A stretch of 64,000 bases of DNA from Dolichospermum planctonicum. Its GTDB lineage: Bacteria; Cyanobacteriota; Cyanobacteriia; Cyanobacteriales; Nostocaceae. The DNA is taken from contig NZ_BJCF01000004.1 of NCBI RefSeq assembly GCF_005402965.1, positions 62,001 through 126,000 on the forward strand. Direction: 5' to 3'. The number at the start of each line of letters is the position of its first letter. Position 1 is the first letter of the stretch. This document shows, in pieces, positions 25,848-33,859 of the stretch. The translations under genes were made by a program, and so were the position numbers. Below the pieces are notes generated by a model. That model did no database searches, was not told where the DNA came from, and saw only the letters and a program-made list of their open reading frames with translations.

Positions 25848-26692
25848 TAGTGATTAAATACATCCCTCTGTGATCTCTGTGCCTCTGTGGTTCGTGATTC
25901 TTTGATTACATACTTAATAATAGCATTTGTTAAACCTTCTAAAGTATATTCTTCCGCTTCAATATCCACTCTGCCAAAGATAGAATGACAAGTTTTTGAA
26001 GTTTGAGGACCAATGGAAGCTATAGAAACCCTGGCTAAAATTTCCGGGTTGTAGGTAAAAATAGGTGCTGTTAATTGGGAGAAAAATAGCACAGTTTTAG
26101 AACTCGCAAAAGTAATGATATCTATGGTATTATTAACTAAAGCATATTCAGCCGCAGTTGGCATATTTTGAGGACAGCAAGATTCATAAGCGGGAACTTC
26201 AATTACTTCCGCACCTTTGGCCGTTAATTCTTTAACCAACACCTCTCTGCCACCACTTTCAACCCTAGGAAATAATATCTTTTTACCTGTTAGTAATTCA
26301 GGAAAATTTTCCACTAAAGAATCAGCAACAAAGTCAGGAGGAATAAAATCCGCTTGTATATTTTGTTTTTGCAAACTTTGGGCTGTTTTTTCACCAACAA
26401 CAGCAATTTTTACCCCAGATAAAGCATTTTGATTTTGACCAGATTTTGCTAATCTTTGAAAAAAGTATTCTACCCCATTACTAGAGGTGAGAATTAGCCA
26501 ATTGAAAGTTGATAAATGTAAAATTGCCTGATCTAAAGCTTCCCAACTACTAGGAGGTCCAATTTCCAAAGTTGGCATTTCTATTACTTTAGCACCTGCG
26601 GAGGTTAAGCGATCGCTAAATTGATTTGATTGACCGACGGAACGGGTAACTAAGATGGTTTTACCAGCGAGGGGGGAAAGATTGTAATTCAC
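25847..26692 (-). CDS. hemD: Uroporphyrinogen-III synthase
   Basis: The 281-residue protein begins with the GTG at 26690-26692 (VNYNLSPLAGKTILVTRSVG). The longer frame back to a TTG at 26734 is encoded by the dispersed gcgcaaagacgcaaagg repeat and is unlikely to be protein. Two HemD lobes are visible: LILTSSNGVEYFFQRL and IITFASSKTVLFF. It cyclises hydroxymethylbilane to uroporphyrinogen III, the branch point of heme, chlorophyll and siroheme. The order cobA-hemD-coaE suggests a single operon. Confidence 0.9.
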   Translation of the reverse strand: MNYNLSPLAGKTILVTRSVGQSNQFSDRLTSAGAKVIEMPTLEIGPPSSWEALDQAILHLSTFNWLILTSSNGVEYFFQRLAKSGQNQNALSGVKIAVVGEKTAQSLQKQNIQADFIPPDFVADSLVENFPELLTGKKILFPRVESGGREVLVKELTAKGAEVIEVPAYESCCPQNMPTAAEYALVNNTIDIITFASSKTVLFFSQLTAPIFTYNPEILARVSIASIGPQTSKTCHSIFGRVDIEAEEYTLEGLTNAIIKYVIKESRTTEAQRSQRDVFNH

Positions 26693-26779
26693 GGTTGTTG
26701 CATTAATAATTTTTGGTTTCGCGCAAAGACGCAAAGGAGCAAAGACGCAAAGAGGAGATTTTTTTAGATTATAGTTAGA

Positions 26780-27487
26780 TTACAAGTAATCGCGTAATCT
26801 CACAACTTCACCAATAACTATAACTGCGGGAGAGAGAGATAAACCAGCGGTTTGCTGGAGAATATTTTCCAGTTCTCCTGTCCAGATTTGTTGGTTTGGT
26901 GTCCCAGCCCAACGGATAATAGCAATGGGTGTAGAATAGGATTTTCCATATTTTATCATTTGATGGATTATTTCTGGTAAATTTTTTCCTCCCATCAAAA
27001 TTACTAAGGTTTCCAAGCTTGCTAATGCTTCCCAGTTTAAAGTATCTGGTTCATGGGCTGTACAGACTGCAAAACAACGACTAAGAACGTTATCTGTGAG
27101 GGGAATTCCCGCTAATAATGGTGCTGCTAATGCCGAAGAGATTCCGGGAATGAGTTCAAAATCACAACCGGCTGTTTTTAAAGCTGCAATTTCTAAAAGA
27201 CAGCGACCAAATATAAAAGGATCTCCTGATTTTAGTCTAATAACTTGTTTACCTTCTAAACAATATTTTACCAGTAAATCGTTAATTTCAGTTTGGGAAG
27301 TGCTAGGTTGACCACCGCGTTTACCAACATCTATTTTTAGACAATTACCAGGGACACAATCTAATAATTGACTATCAACTAAAGCATCATAGACTAATAC
27401 TTGAGCAGTTTGTAAAAGACGATAGGCTTTAACTGTTAAATAGGCCACATCTCCAGGTCCAGCACCAACAAGATAGACTTTACCCAT
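26780..27487 (-). CDS. cobA: Uroporphyrinogen-III C-methyltransferase
   Basis: The start at ATG 27487 gives MGKVYLVGAGPGDVAYLTVK and 235 residues; an ATA/ATT-rich extension upstream is less likely. Motifs include VYDALVD, RLKSGDPFIFGR and GISSALAAPLLAGIPLT. It makes precorrin-2 from uroporphyrinogen III using S-adenosylmethionine, for siroheme and cobamide. It lies 87 nt upstream of the preferred hemD start. Confidence 0.94.
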   Translation of the reverse strand: MGKVYLVGAGPGDVAYLTVKAYRLLQTAQVLVYDALVDSQLLDCVPGNCLKIDVGKRGGQPSTSQTEINDLLVKYCLEGKQVIRLKSGDPFIFGRCLLEIAALKTAGCDFELIPGISSALAAPLLAGIPLTDNVLSRCFAVCTAHEPDTLNWEALASLETLVILMGGKNLPEIIHQMIKYGKSYSTPIAIIRWAGTPNQQIWTGELENILQQTAGLSLSPAVIVIGEVVRLRDYL

Positions 27488-27685
27488 TTTTATAATCATG
27501 TTTAGTAATTACTCCTAAATAAAGGTTGTTTTATTATAATAAAGTAACTCAAACATGATATAATCCTTATCAGGTCTTTACAAGACTACACCACAGTTAT
27601 TCGTCCTGATCACAATGGTACTTGTGTTGCTTATATCCCATCCCCAATAAGTATCATAGATTACTTAATAGTAAAAATATAAATA

Positions 27686-28099
27686 ATGGCTAAAGACAAA
27701 TTTCACGATGTTGTCAAAAATGCTTTAATTAAAGAAGGATGGACAATTACAAATGATCCATTATTTATTCAATTTGGAGGAGTAGATTTATATGTTGATT
27801 TGGGTGCAGAAAAAATGCTTGCAGCCCAAAAAGACAATGAAAAAATAGCTGTTGAGATCAAAAGTTTTCTTGGTGATTCCACAATTTCTGACTTTCATCA
27901 AGCTCTTGGACAACTGCTGAATTATCGCTTAATTTTACGACGGCAAGAACCAGAAAGAATTTTATATTTAGCTGTCCCATTTGATATTTATGAAAGTTTT
28001 TTCAAGCTAGAATTTACTCAGATAGCTATTATTGATTATCAGTTAAAAATTATTGTTTATAATATTGACGAGGAGGTAATATCTCAATGGATAAATTAG
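27686..28099 (+). CDS. xisH: XisH-like protein (second pair)
   Basis: The 137-residue protein (MAKDKFHDVVKNALIKEGWT, VDLGAEKMLAAQKDNEKIAV, EIKSFLGDSTISDFHQALGQ) is a clear paralogue of the 20789-21205 protein. It retains the E-x-K of the PD-(D/E)XK-like fold and the terminal EVISQWIN. It overlaps xisI by 13 nt, the same overlap as in the first pair, showing conserved coupling. Confidence 0.92.
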   Translation: MAKDKFHDVVKNALIKEGWTITNDPLFIQFGGVDLYVDLGAEKMLAAQKDNEKIAVEIKSFLGDSTISDFHQALGQLLNYRLILRRQEPERILYLAVPFDIYESFFKLEFTQIAIIDYQLKIIVYNIDEEVISQWIN

Positions 28100-28422
28100 A
28101 AAAGTATCGGCATTATATTGAAAGTATTCTCAAAGAATATAGTCAATATAAACCATCCTATGGAGATGTAGAATTACAGGTAATTATTGATAAAGAACAT
28201 AATCATTATCAATTAATGACTGTGGGATGGAATGGAGAAAAACGCATTCATGGAATCATGCTACATATTGATATTAAAGATGGTAAAATTTGGATACAAC
28301 ACAATGGAACTGAAAGAAGAATTGCTCAAGATTTATTAGAATTAGGAGTACCAAAACAAGATATTGTTTTAGCATTTCATTCACCAACCAGAAGAAAATA
28401 TAGTGATTTTGCGGTGAATTAA
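28087..28422 (+). CDS. xisI: XisI-like protein (second pair)
   Basis: The 111-residue protein has KIWIQHNGTERRIAQDLLEL and GVPKQDIVLAFHSPTRRKYS. It pairs with the xisH gene overlapping it. It sits 68 nt upstream of the second kinase-FGE gene in the same direction, so read-through could link them. Confidence 0.92.
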   Translation: MDKLEKYRHYIESILKEYSQYKPSYGDVELQVIIDKEHNHYQLMTVGWNGEKRIHGIMLHIDIKDGKIWIQHNGTERRIAQDLLELGVPKQDIVLAFHSPTRRKYSDFAVN

Positions 28423-28490
28423 TTAGGTTTGGGGTAAAAATGGAAAATATTGTATAATTATACTCAAACGATTAGCCCCAACGAGTATCT

Positions 28491-30206
28491 ATGAGTCAAT
28501 GTCTTAACCCCGACTGTCTACAGCGAAATCCACCGGACACGATATTTTGTCAACGTTGTGGAAGTAAACTAATATTGCAAGAACGATATCGTAGTGTGCG
28601 GGTAATTGGTGAAGGTGGCTTTGGGAGAACCTTTTTAGCAGTAGACAAACAAAGATTAGATACTCCCTGTGTAATTAAGCAATTTTTACCCCAACAGTCG
28701 GGAAGTGCGGCTTTAGAAAAAGCGACAGAGTTATTTAAACAAGAAGCTTTTCGACTGCGAGATTTAGGAAAACATTCACATATTCCTGATTTACTCGCAT
28801 TCTTTCCCCAAGAAGGAAGACTATATTTAATTCAGGAATTTATCGAAGGTAAAAATCTCTTAGATGAATTACAACAAAAAGGAAAATTCAGCGAGTCAGA
28901 AGTTAAACAGATATTAGTTGAATTATTACCTATTTTACAATTTGTCCATGATAATAAAGTCATTCACCGAGATATTAAACCAGAAAATATTATTAAAAGT
29001 TCCCAAACTGATGCTTTATTCCTAATTGATTTTGGAGTTTCTAAAGAAGTTGGGGGAACTGTTCTGACTAGAGTGGGAACGATTACGGGAACGCCGGGAT
29101 ATGCACCACCAGAACAATTTCGCGGGATGGTTTTTCCCAATAGTGATCTTTATAGTTTGGCTGTAACTTGTATTCGTTTATTAACAGGATATTTTCCCAA
29201 AGCTGACGGTGATGATTTAATATTTGATTCCATGAGAATGCAGTGGATATGGAAACAATATGTTTCTGTGAGTCAGGAGTTGGAAATAGTTTTAGATAAA
29301 ATGTTGCAGGATTTACCGATTAATCGGTTTCAATCAGCATACGAGGTTTTATCAGCATTGCAAATACAACAAATTCCACCGACAATTATCGCCCCACAAC
29401 TACCAGTTTCTCCTAATTCCTACCAGCAATTTTTACAATTTATTTCTCCACCAGTAAAACCACCAGTTTATCCTCACCAAAATGAAAATCTAGGAAATGG
29501 TGTAGTTTTAGAAATGGTGGCAATACCTGGGGGAAAATTCCTCATGGGTTCACCGGAAGGACAAGGATATGATAGAGAAAGACCCCAACATCAAGTTACC
29601 ATTCAACCCTTTTACATGGGAAAATACCCTGTTACTCAAGCCCAATGGGAAAGGGTAGCATATTTACCCAAAGTGAAAATTGATTTAAGGTCTAAACCCT
29701 CACACTTCCAAGGTGCAAATCTTCCAGTTGAAAATGTATCATGGCATGACGCACAGGAATTTTGTGTTAGACTAAGTAAAGCTACAGGTAAATTATATCG
29801 CTTACCCAGTGAAGCAGAATGGGAATATGCTTGTAGAGCTAATACCACAACTCCCTACTACTTCGGTGATACCATTACCACCGATTTAGTCAATCATCGT
29901 AATAAGTATGGACAAACCACAGAAGTAGGAAAATTTCCCCCTAATGCTTTTGGTTTGTATGATATGCACGGAAATGTCTGGGAGTGGTGTGAAGACGGTT
30001 GGCATGAAAACTATATAAACGCGCCTATTTGGCCTAATAGTAGTATTGCTTGGATGAGTAACAATAACAACCGTGTGCTGCGTGGTGGTCAGTGGTATCT
30101 TAATCCTTCTTATTGCCGTTCGGCCAGTCGCAGCTACAATAGTGGAGACCGCAGGAACAAAGACAACGGTTTTCGGTTGGTAGTTTCTGGTGCAGGGATT
30201 CTTTAA
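28491..30206 (+). CDS. Ser/Thr protein kinase fused to FGE-sulfatase domain, no membrane segment; candidate DGR variable protein
   Basis: The 571-residue paralogue of the 2605-4503 protein has an N-terminal zinc ribbon (CLNPDCLQ...FCQRC) and a kinase domain at about 33-290 (GEGGFGRTFL, VIHRDIKPENI, LIDFGVSKE). A proline-rich linker leads to an FGE-type domain from about 335 (GGKFLMGSPEG, YRLPSEAEWEYACRA, LYDMHGNVWEWC, VLRGGQW, NGFRLVVSGA). Unlike the first copy it has no transmembrane helix, so it is probably cytoplasmic. The final segment again has a VR-like mix of C-ending codons. Confidence 0.9.
   Translation: MSQCLNPDCLQRNPPDTIFCQRCGSKLILQERYRSVRVIGEGGFGRTFLAVDKQRLDTPCVIKQFLPQQSGSAALEKATELFKQEAFRLRDLGKHSHIPDLLAFFPQEGRLYLIQEFIEGKNLLDELQQKGKFSESEVKQILVELLPILQFVHDNKVIHRDIKPENIIKSSQTDALFLIDFGVSKEVGGTVLTRVGTITGTPGYAPPEQFRGMVFPNSDLYSLAVTCIRLLTGYFPKADGDDLIFDSMRMQWIWKQYVSVSQELEIVLDKMLQDLPINRFQSAYEVLSALQIQQIPPTIIAPQLPVSPNSYQQFLQFISPPVKPPVYPHQNENLGNGVVLEMVAIPGGKFLMGSPEGQGYDRERPQHQVTIQPFYMGKYPVTQAQWERVAYLPKVKIDLRSKPSHFQGANLPVENVSWHDAQEFCVRLSKATGKLYRLPSEAEWEYACRANTTTPYYFGDTITTDLVNHRNKYGQTTEVGKFPPNAFGLYDMHGNVWEWCEDGWHENYINAPIWPNSSIAWMSNNNNRVLRGGQWYLNPSYCRSASRSYNSGDRRNKDNGFRLVVSGAGIL
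30078..30200 (+). other. Candidate DGR variable region of the second kinase-FGE gene
   Basis: After VLRGGQW the reading is TAT CTT AAT CCT TCT, TGC CGT TCG GCC AGT CGC, AGC TAC AAT AGT and GAC CGC AGG AAC AAA GAC AAC, then GGTTTTCGG. The fixed bases (CTGCG, GGTGG, TGG, AATCCT, TGCCGTTC, CGC, GGTTTTCGG) coincide with the VR of the first gene. Differing positions concentrate at codons where an AAC-type template would be mutated. Support is by comparison of only two genes; no template is present. Confidence 0.45.
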
Positions 30207-30278
30207 TTTTTTACACTTTCAAATATTTTTAATAAGTAGGTTGGGTTGACACCAGGAAACCCAACATTTCCTATAATT

Positions 30279-30391
30279 ACAGCAGTTCCCGGTATTATGA
30301 AGTACAGATATTAATGATAAAACTCTTGTGGTGCGGGCATACTTCGACCAAACTCAGTACAAGTCTTGCCCGCACAAAGTGTACTTCACTC
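30279..30391 (+). repeat. Dispersed repeat, copy 2 (long form)
   Basis: This copy shares acagcagtt..., gaagtacagatattaatgat and the GCGGGC/GCCCGC hairpin with 1621-1709. It contains 24 additional bases (acttcgaccaaactcagtac plus aagt) in the hairpin loop. It lies between the second kinase-FGE gene and the TA patch. Confidence 0.8.
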
Positions 30392-30460
30392 AAAGCTACT
30401 TGCTGTATTATATTTTGAGGTTATGTTATTTTAAATTTATATCCATAATTGAAAAAGACA

Positions 30461-30691
30461 ATGCGTAAACAAACTATTCAATACACATCACCATTAGATG
30501 CTTTAGTTGCGGTTGCAAAACGATTAAGTATCTGTGAAAACCAACAAAAAATGGATTCTGAAGAATTTTTTTACCAATATAATCAAGGTATATTATCAGA
30601 TGATGCCCTATTTATAGAATGGGCAAATGATTACCGTCATTACCTTGCTTTACGTCAGGAACTAGATCAAAGATTTAACTATGCTGCCTAA
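30461..30691 (+). CDS. Putative antitoxin partner of a TumE/DUF6516-like protein
   Basis: The preferred ATG at 30461 gives MRKQTIQYTSPLDALVAVAK and 76 residues; the alternative ATG lies 12 nt upstream. The helical protein has a conserved pattern (MDSEEFFYQYNQG, FIEWANDYRHYLAL) seen upstream of TumE-type (DUF6516) genes. It overlaps the next gene by 11 nt, consistent with antitoxin-first coupling. Its first 41 codons are duplicated at 31371-31493. Confidence 0.65.
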   Translation: MRKQTIQYTSPLDALVAVAKRLSICENQQKMDSEEFFYQYNQGILSDDALFIEWANDYRHYLALRQELDQRFNYAA

Positions 30692-30959
30692 TATTCTATC
30701 TGATGACTTCAATCAAGTTGAGCAGGTAGTTCTTATGTACAGTAATGTTTATGTCGAACGTTACGAAGAGGAAATTTTAACTCCCAACCGAGCTAATATC
30801 AAAATTCGATTGCGTTTCCATCAAACACATTTGCTAGAAATAAACGAAGCTATCGTAGTCGCAAACAATCAATTACAATTTCTCGATTACCGTTACCATT
30901 TTCAAAACGAACATAATTACCTAATTTTTCGTTATGATACACCGATGACAGATTATTAA
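30681..30959 (+). CDS. DUF6516/TumE-like toxin, C-terminally truncated
   Basis: The 92-residue protein carries the family signature: VYVERYEEEIL, NIKIRLRFHQTHLLEINEA and FLDYRYHFQNEHNYLIFRYD. Relatives usually continue for 15-25 histidine-rich residues after RYD-x-TP. Here the frame ends at once (TPMTDY) because the DNA switches near 30940 into the end of a PIN-domain gene in another frame. It is probably inactive or altered. Confidence 0.6.
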   Translation: MLPNILSDDFNQVEQVVLMYSNVYVERYEEEILTPNRANIKIRLRFHQTHLLEINEAIVVANNQLQFLDYRYHFQNEHNYLIFRYDTPMTDY

Positions 30960-31066
30960 GAAAAGCTAAAAAGTATCCAGATTTGATTACCATTAAAGCA
31001 GAAAACCCCGTTGTTTGGTTAATGAACATTTTACAGGAGGAAACAGATGAAACTAACAGAAATTAG
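30938..31066 (+). pseudogene. C-terminal fragment of a PIN-domain (VapC-like) toxin
   Basis: In the frame ending at the TAG 31064-31066 the DNA encodes YTDDRLLRKAKKYPDL and then ITIKAENPVVWLMNILQEE. TDDRLL followed by a conserved NP...L stretch is characteristic of the end of PIN-domain toxins. There is no start; the frame is closed by a TGA at 30935. The fragment is joined to the truncated TumE-like gene and overlaps the start of the next small gene, probably its former operon mate. Confidence 0.55.
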
Positions 31067-31244
31067 ACAACAAGGATATCAAGCATTAATTGAATCCTTG
31101 GGAGTTGTAGGAATGTTACGCTTTATTCAACAATTTGAAGTAGGTTATGGAGATTACACTACTGAAAAATATCAATTAGAAGAACCAACCATAGAAGATT
31201 TTCAACAATTTGTGAGAGGGGATAATAAGGAAGTAAATAAATAA
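31047..31244 (+). CDS. Small protein, probable TA accessory
   Basis: The 65-residue protein (MKLTEIRQQGYQALIESLGV, RFIQQFEVGYGDYT) belongs to a short cyanobacterial family of unknown function. A strong Shine-Dalgarno (aggagg, 31034-31039) lies 7 nt before the ATG. It overlaps the remnant of a PIN-domain gene, suggesting an original toxin-antitoxin operon of which only this member is intact. Confidence 0.55.
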   Translation: MKLTEIRQQGYQALIESLGVVGMLRFIQQFEVGYGDYTTEKYQLEEPTIEDFQQFVRGDNKEVNK

Positions 31245-31325
31245 AGGGAAAGGGATGGTTTAATTTTTAATGTTTTTGATAGCTTTTTTGATTTTATCTG
31301 AGAGGATGTTTTAAAAGTGGGAGGC

Positions 31326-31494
31326 TGAGGTTATGTTATTTTAAATTTATATCCATAATTGAAAAAGACAATGCGTAAACAAACTATTCAATACACATCA
31401 CCATTAGATGCTTTAGTTGCGGTTGCAAAACGGTTGAGTATCTATGAAAACCAACAAAAAATGGATTCTGAAGAATTTTTTTACCAATATAATC
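31326..31494 (+). repeat. Direct duplication of 30416-30584
   Basis: The 169 bp starting tgaggttatgttatttt are repeated 910 bp downstream with only three substitutions that I see, including the upstream region of the antitoxin gene. Homology stops abruptly after ttaccaatataatc. The near identity indicates a recent event. Confidence 0.85.
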
Positions 31495-31505
31495 CCGGAA
31501 GATAG
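31371..31505 (+). pseudogene. Truncated duplicate of the TumE-partner antitoxin
   Basis: The frame begins MRKQTIQYTSPLDALVAVAK like the 30461 gene and is identical to codon 41 except for one residue. It then reads PGR and stops at 31503-31505. The C-terminal half and the toxin are missing. If translated, it would be a 44-residue N-terminal antitoxin fragment. Confidence 0.75.
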
Positions 31506-31546
31506 GATATAAAGATGCAATAAATATTCTTAACCATTAGCGATTC

Positions 31547-32179
31547 CTATGTCTCACTGAAGGCGATCGCCTCCGTTCCCAAACGTTTTAATACCTGTAA
31601 CACACTATAAAGCTCATTATCAGGATTTACCAAAGAAAACAGCCGTGAATTAGCATATTTATGTTCCAATACCTTTAAAAATAAAAACTCATTACCATTG
31701 GTAATCATGCCAAAGGTTGGTAGCACAGTTTCCTGATTACCCAACATATAAGCCAAAGCTTGAGGAATTTCGCGTGTCACCGCAAAATCACTCCGTTTTG
31801 ATTCAATTACCAACAACCAAAGCCGATTTTTTAACACCAAAACATCAATCCGCCCCCGAATAATCGTTCCTTCATCCTCCATTTCTAAAGCCACACCCGT
31901 TTCTGTTTCAATCCTAAACGGTTTATGATAAAAACCAGCTAAATCTAACAAGGGCGCAAGTACCACCATCTTCACTGTATTTTCTAGCATTGGGGGATCA
32001 TCCATCAATTCTAAAAAATTAGCCTTCACCCGATCTAATAAATGTTGCTCTTCTTTGTTCAAAGCCTCAAGCCCATCCAACCACTCAGGAAAAAAAGTAG
32101 CATCTTGAACGATTTGAATGCCAAAATTTTGCTTTAATTCCCGTAGCGTCACATCCTTGGCCGTAATAGACTGAAGCAT
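31547..32179 (-). CDS. Type I restriction HsdR N-terminal-like protein (stand-alone)
   Basis: The 210-residue protein contains a PD-(D/E)XK core: GRIDVLVLKNRLWLLVIESK gives the D and the E-x-K, followed by EIPQALAYMLGN and FGMITNGNEFLFLKV. This is the nuclease-type N-terminal domain of HsdR, but without helicase domains or hsdM/hsdS neighbours. Such single-domain proteins are common in cyanobacteria and of unknown role. A MITE-like element lies just upstream of the start. Confidence 0.8.
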   Translation of the reverse strand: MLQSITAKDVTLRELKQNFGIQIVQDATFFPEWLDGLEALNKEEQHLLDRVKANFLELMDDPPMLENTVKMVVLAPLLDLAGFYHKPFRIETETGVALEMEDEGTIIRGRIDVLVLKNRLWLLVIESKRSDFAVTREIPQALAYMLGNQETVLPTFGMITNGNEFLFLKVLEHKYANSRLFSLVNPDNELYSVLQVLKRLGTEAIAFSET

Positions 32180-32226
32180 TTTGATATTTCTCCTGACGAA
32201 ATTTCAAGCTCAAATCATAGTATAAT

Positions 32227-32317
32227 AGGACTTACGCAAGATTCATGGAATAACGAACCACAGAGGCACAGAGGTCACGGAGAAATGAGGATTTGAGAGA
32301 TATTTTGCGTAAGTCCT
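32227..32317. mobile_element. MITE-like element with AGGACTTACGCAA ends (copy 2)
   Basis: The 91-bp unit has perfect 13-bp inverted ends AGGACTTACGCAA / TTGCGTAAGTCCT. The interior consists of another dispersed motif (cgaaccacagaggcacagag). It has the same size and ends as 7388-7479 but a different core. Confidence 0.78.
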
Positions 32318-32380
32318 GTATAAATCAAATCAACTGTAATAATCCTAAAAATCATAATATGGCTACGCCACGCTTTGCTA

Positions 32381-32860
32381 TCAGATATTTTTAGCCATCA
32401 TTTTATCTAACAAAACACTAACCTTTTTCGCTCTTTCTGGTTGACGCTGTTTTTGCAATAACTCTTTTGCTGTGACTAAATTAGCTTTTGCTTCTGCTTC
32501 CTGTTGTTCCTGCATGAGAATATTTGCTAAACGTAAATAAGCATCAGGATTTTTAGGACTGCTATCAATTACTTCACAAAATAACGCTTTGGCTGCGGTA
32601 ATTTGCCCCTTTTCATTTAAAATATCTCCTAACAACAAACGTACCATATCATTGGTAGAATTGATAGCAATAACTTTTCTCAAAGCTATTTCGGCATTTT
32701 CAAAATCTTTGGCTTGATAAAAATTGATACCTTGCTGAAATAAATTAGAAGTAATCAATGTTTTGATACTCAAATAACCAAGAATAGCCAGACCAACAAT
32801 GACTACAAAAATTGCGAAAATATTAGATGAATTAGATGAAATAGAAAATGTTTCTAACAT
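32381..32860 (-). CDS. Membrane-anchored TPR protein
   Basis: The 159-residue protein has an N-terminal hydrophobic anchor (FAIFVVIVGLAILGYLSI) and then about three tetratricopeptide repeats (YQAKDFENAEIALRKVIAI, LLGDILNEKGQITAAKALF, AYLRLANILMQEQQEAEAKA). It is probably a scaffold on the cytoplasmic side. It is adjacent to and co-directional with the tocopherol genes (16-nt gap), but nothing in the sequence ties it to that pathway. Confidence 0.8.
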   Translation of the reverse strand: MLETFSISSNSSNIFAIFVVIVGLAILGYLSIKTLITSNLFQQGINFYQAKDFENAEIALRKVIAINSTNDMVRLLLGDILNEKGQITAAKALFCEVIDSSPKNPDAYLRLANILMQEQQEAEAKANLVTAKELLQKQRQPERAKKVSVLLDKMMAKNI

Positions 32861-32876
32861 GATTTTAAGCCAAATT

Positions 32877-33818
32877 TTAAGCTAATAAACAAGAGACGGG
32901 AAAAAGTAGATATTCAATGAAAAACAATTTCCAGATAAATTGATAGAAATTAGTAATGGCTTTTTTGTCTTGTAAATCAACTCCTGCACCTTGCCACCAT
33001 AAAACAATTAAAGTTAATGTATGGGTAATTACAACAAAAATAGTATTAACTTCCGCAAGCTGAAATAATCCTACTAAAATCATGCCTCCATAACAGATAG
33101 TTAATACCCAAAGAGCCAGATTAAATACTTTTTGTTGTCCAAGTTGGAGGGTAAAAGTTGTGATATTATAAACCCTATCTCCTTCCATATCAGGAATATC
33201 TTTGAAAATTGCGATCGCAAATGTAAATACCAAGATAAAAACAGTTAAAGCCCAAACTGCACTGGGAATACCTTGGCTTCTTTGCAATACCCAGCTAAAA
33301 TGCAAAAACAAACCTAAATTAACAATCGTTCCCCGCACGGAAAAAATACATAAAGCAGCCCAAAAAGGAAACTGTTTTAACCGAATTGGTGGTAAAGAAT
33401 AAGCCGTACCAATTGCTAAACTTATTGTTACCATTCCCATTAAAAAAGGTCCAGTTAGCCATGCTACAGCCAAAGCCAAAATACCAGTAATAATAACAAT
33501 TAATTGTCCTTGTCCTCTCGTAAATTCTCCCGCAGCTAAAGGTAAATCAGGTTTATTGATTTTATCAATATCAATATCTTCCAATTGATTCAAACCAACA
33601 ATATAAATATTACCACTTATACAAGCAATCCATGTTGCTAAAATTTGCCCAATATGCAAACCAGAAAAACTTGTAGAAGTAACACCCAGGGTAATTAAAT
33701 ATAAACCCAAAACACTCAAACTTGTTCCCATAATCGTATGAGGACGGGAAAATTTCCAAAAAGAATAAAACCAACTTTTTGGAGAAACAGCAGAACTTTG
33801 TTGATAAAATTGATTCAT
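32877..33818 (-). CDS. hpt: Homogentisate phytyltransferase
   Basis: The 313-residue UbiA-type prenyltransferase has both aspartate motifs, NQLEDIDIDKINKPDLPLA and KDIPDMEGDRVYNI, and about eight membrane helices. It joins homogentisate to phytyl diphosphate, giving 2-methyl-6-phytyl-benzoquinol, the first committed step of tocopherol (slr1736-type). The tocopherol methyltransferase gene lies 41 nt upstream on the same strand, forming a pathway cluster. Confidence 0.92.
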   Translation of the reverse strand: MNQFYQQSSAVSPKSWFYSFWKFSRPHTIMGTSLSVLGLYLITLGVTSTSFSGLHIGQILATWIACISGNIYIVGLNQLEDIDIDKINKPDLPLAAGEFTRGQGQLIVIITGILALAVAWLTGPFLMGMVTISLAIGTAYSLPPIRLKQFPFWAALCIFSVRGTIVNLGLFLHFSWVLQRSQGIPSAVWALTVFILVFTFAIAIFKDIPDMEGDRVYNITTFTLQLGQQKVFNLALWVLTICYGGMILVGLFQLAEVNTIFVVITHTLTLIVLWWQGAGVDLQDKKAITNFYQFIWKLFFIEYLLFPVSCLLA

Positions 33819-33859
33819 TTTTTGCTCTTTTTTATTTGCACCATCTGAAAGAATTGGAC

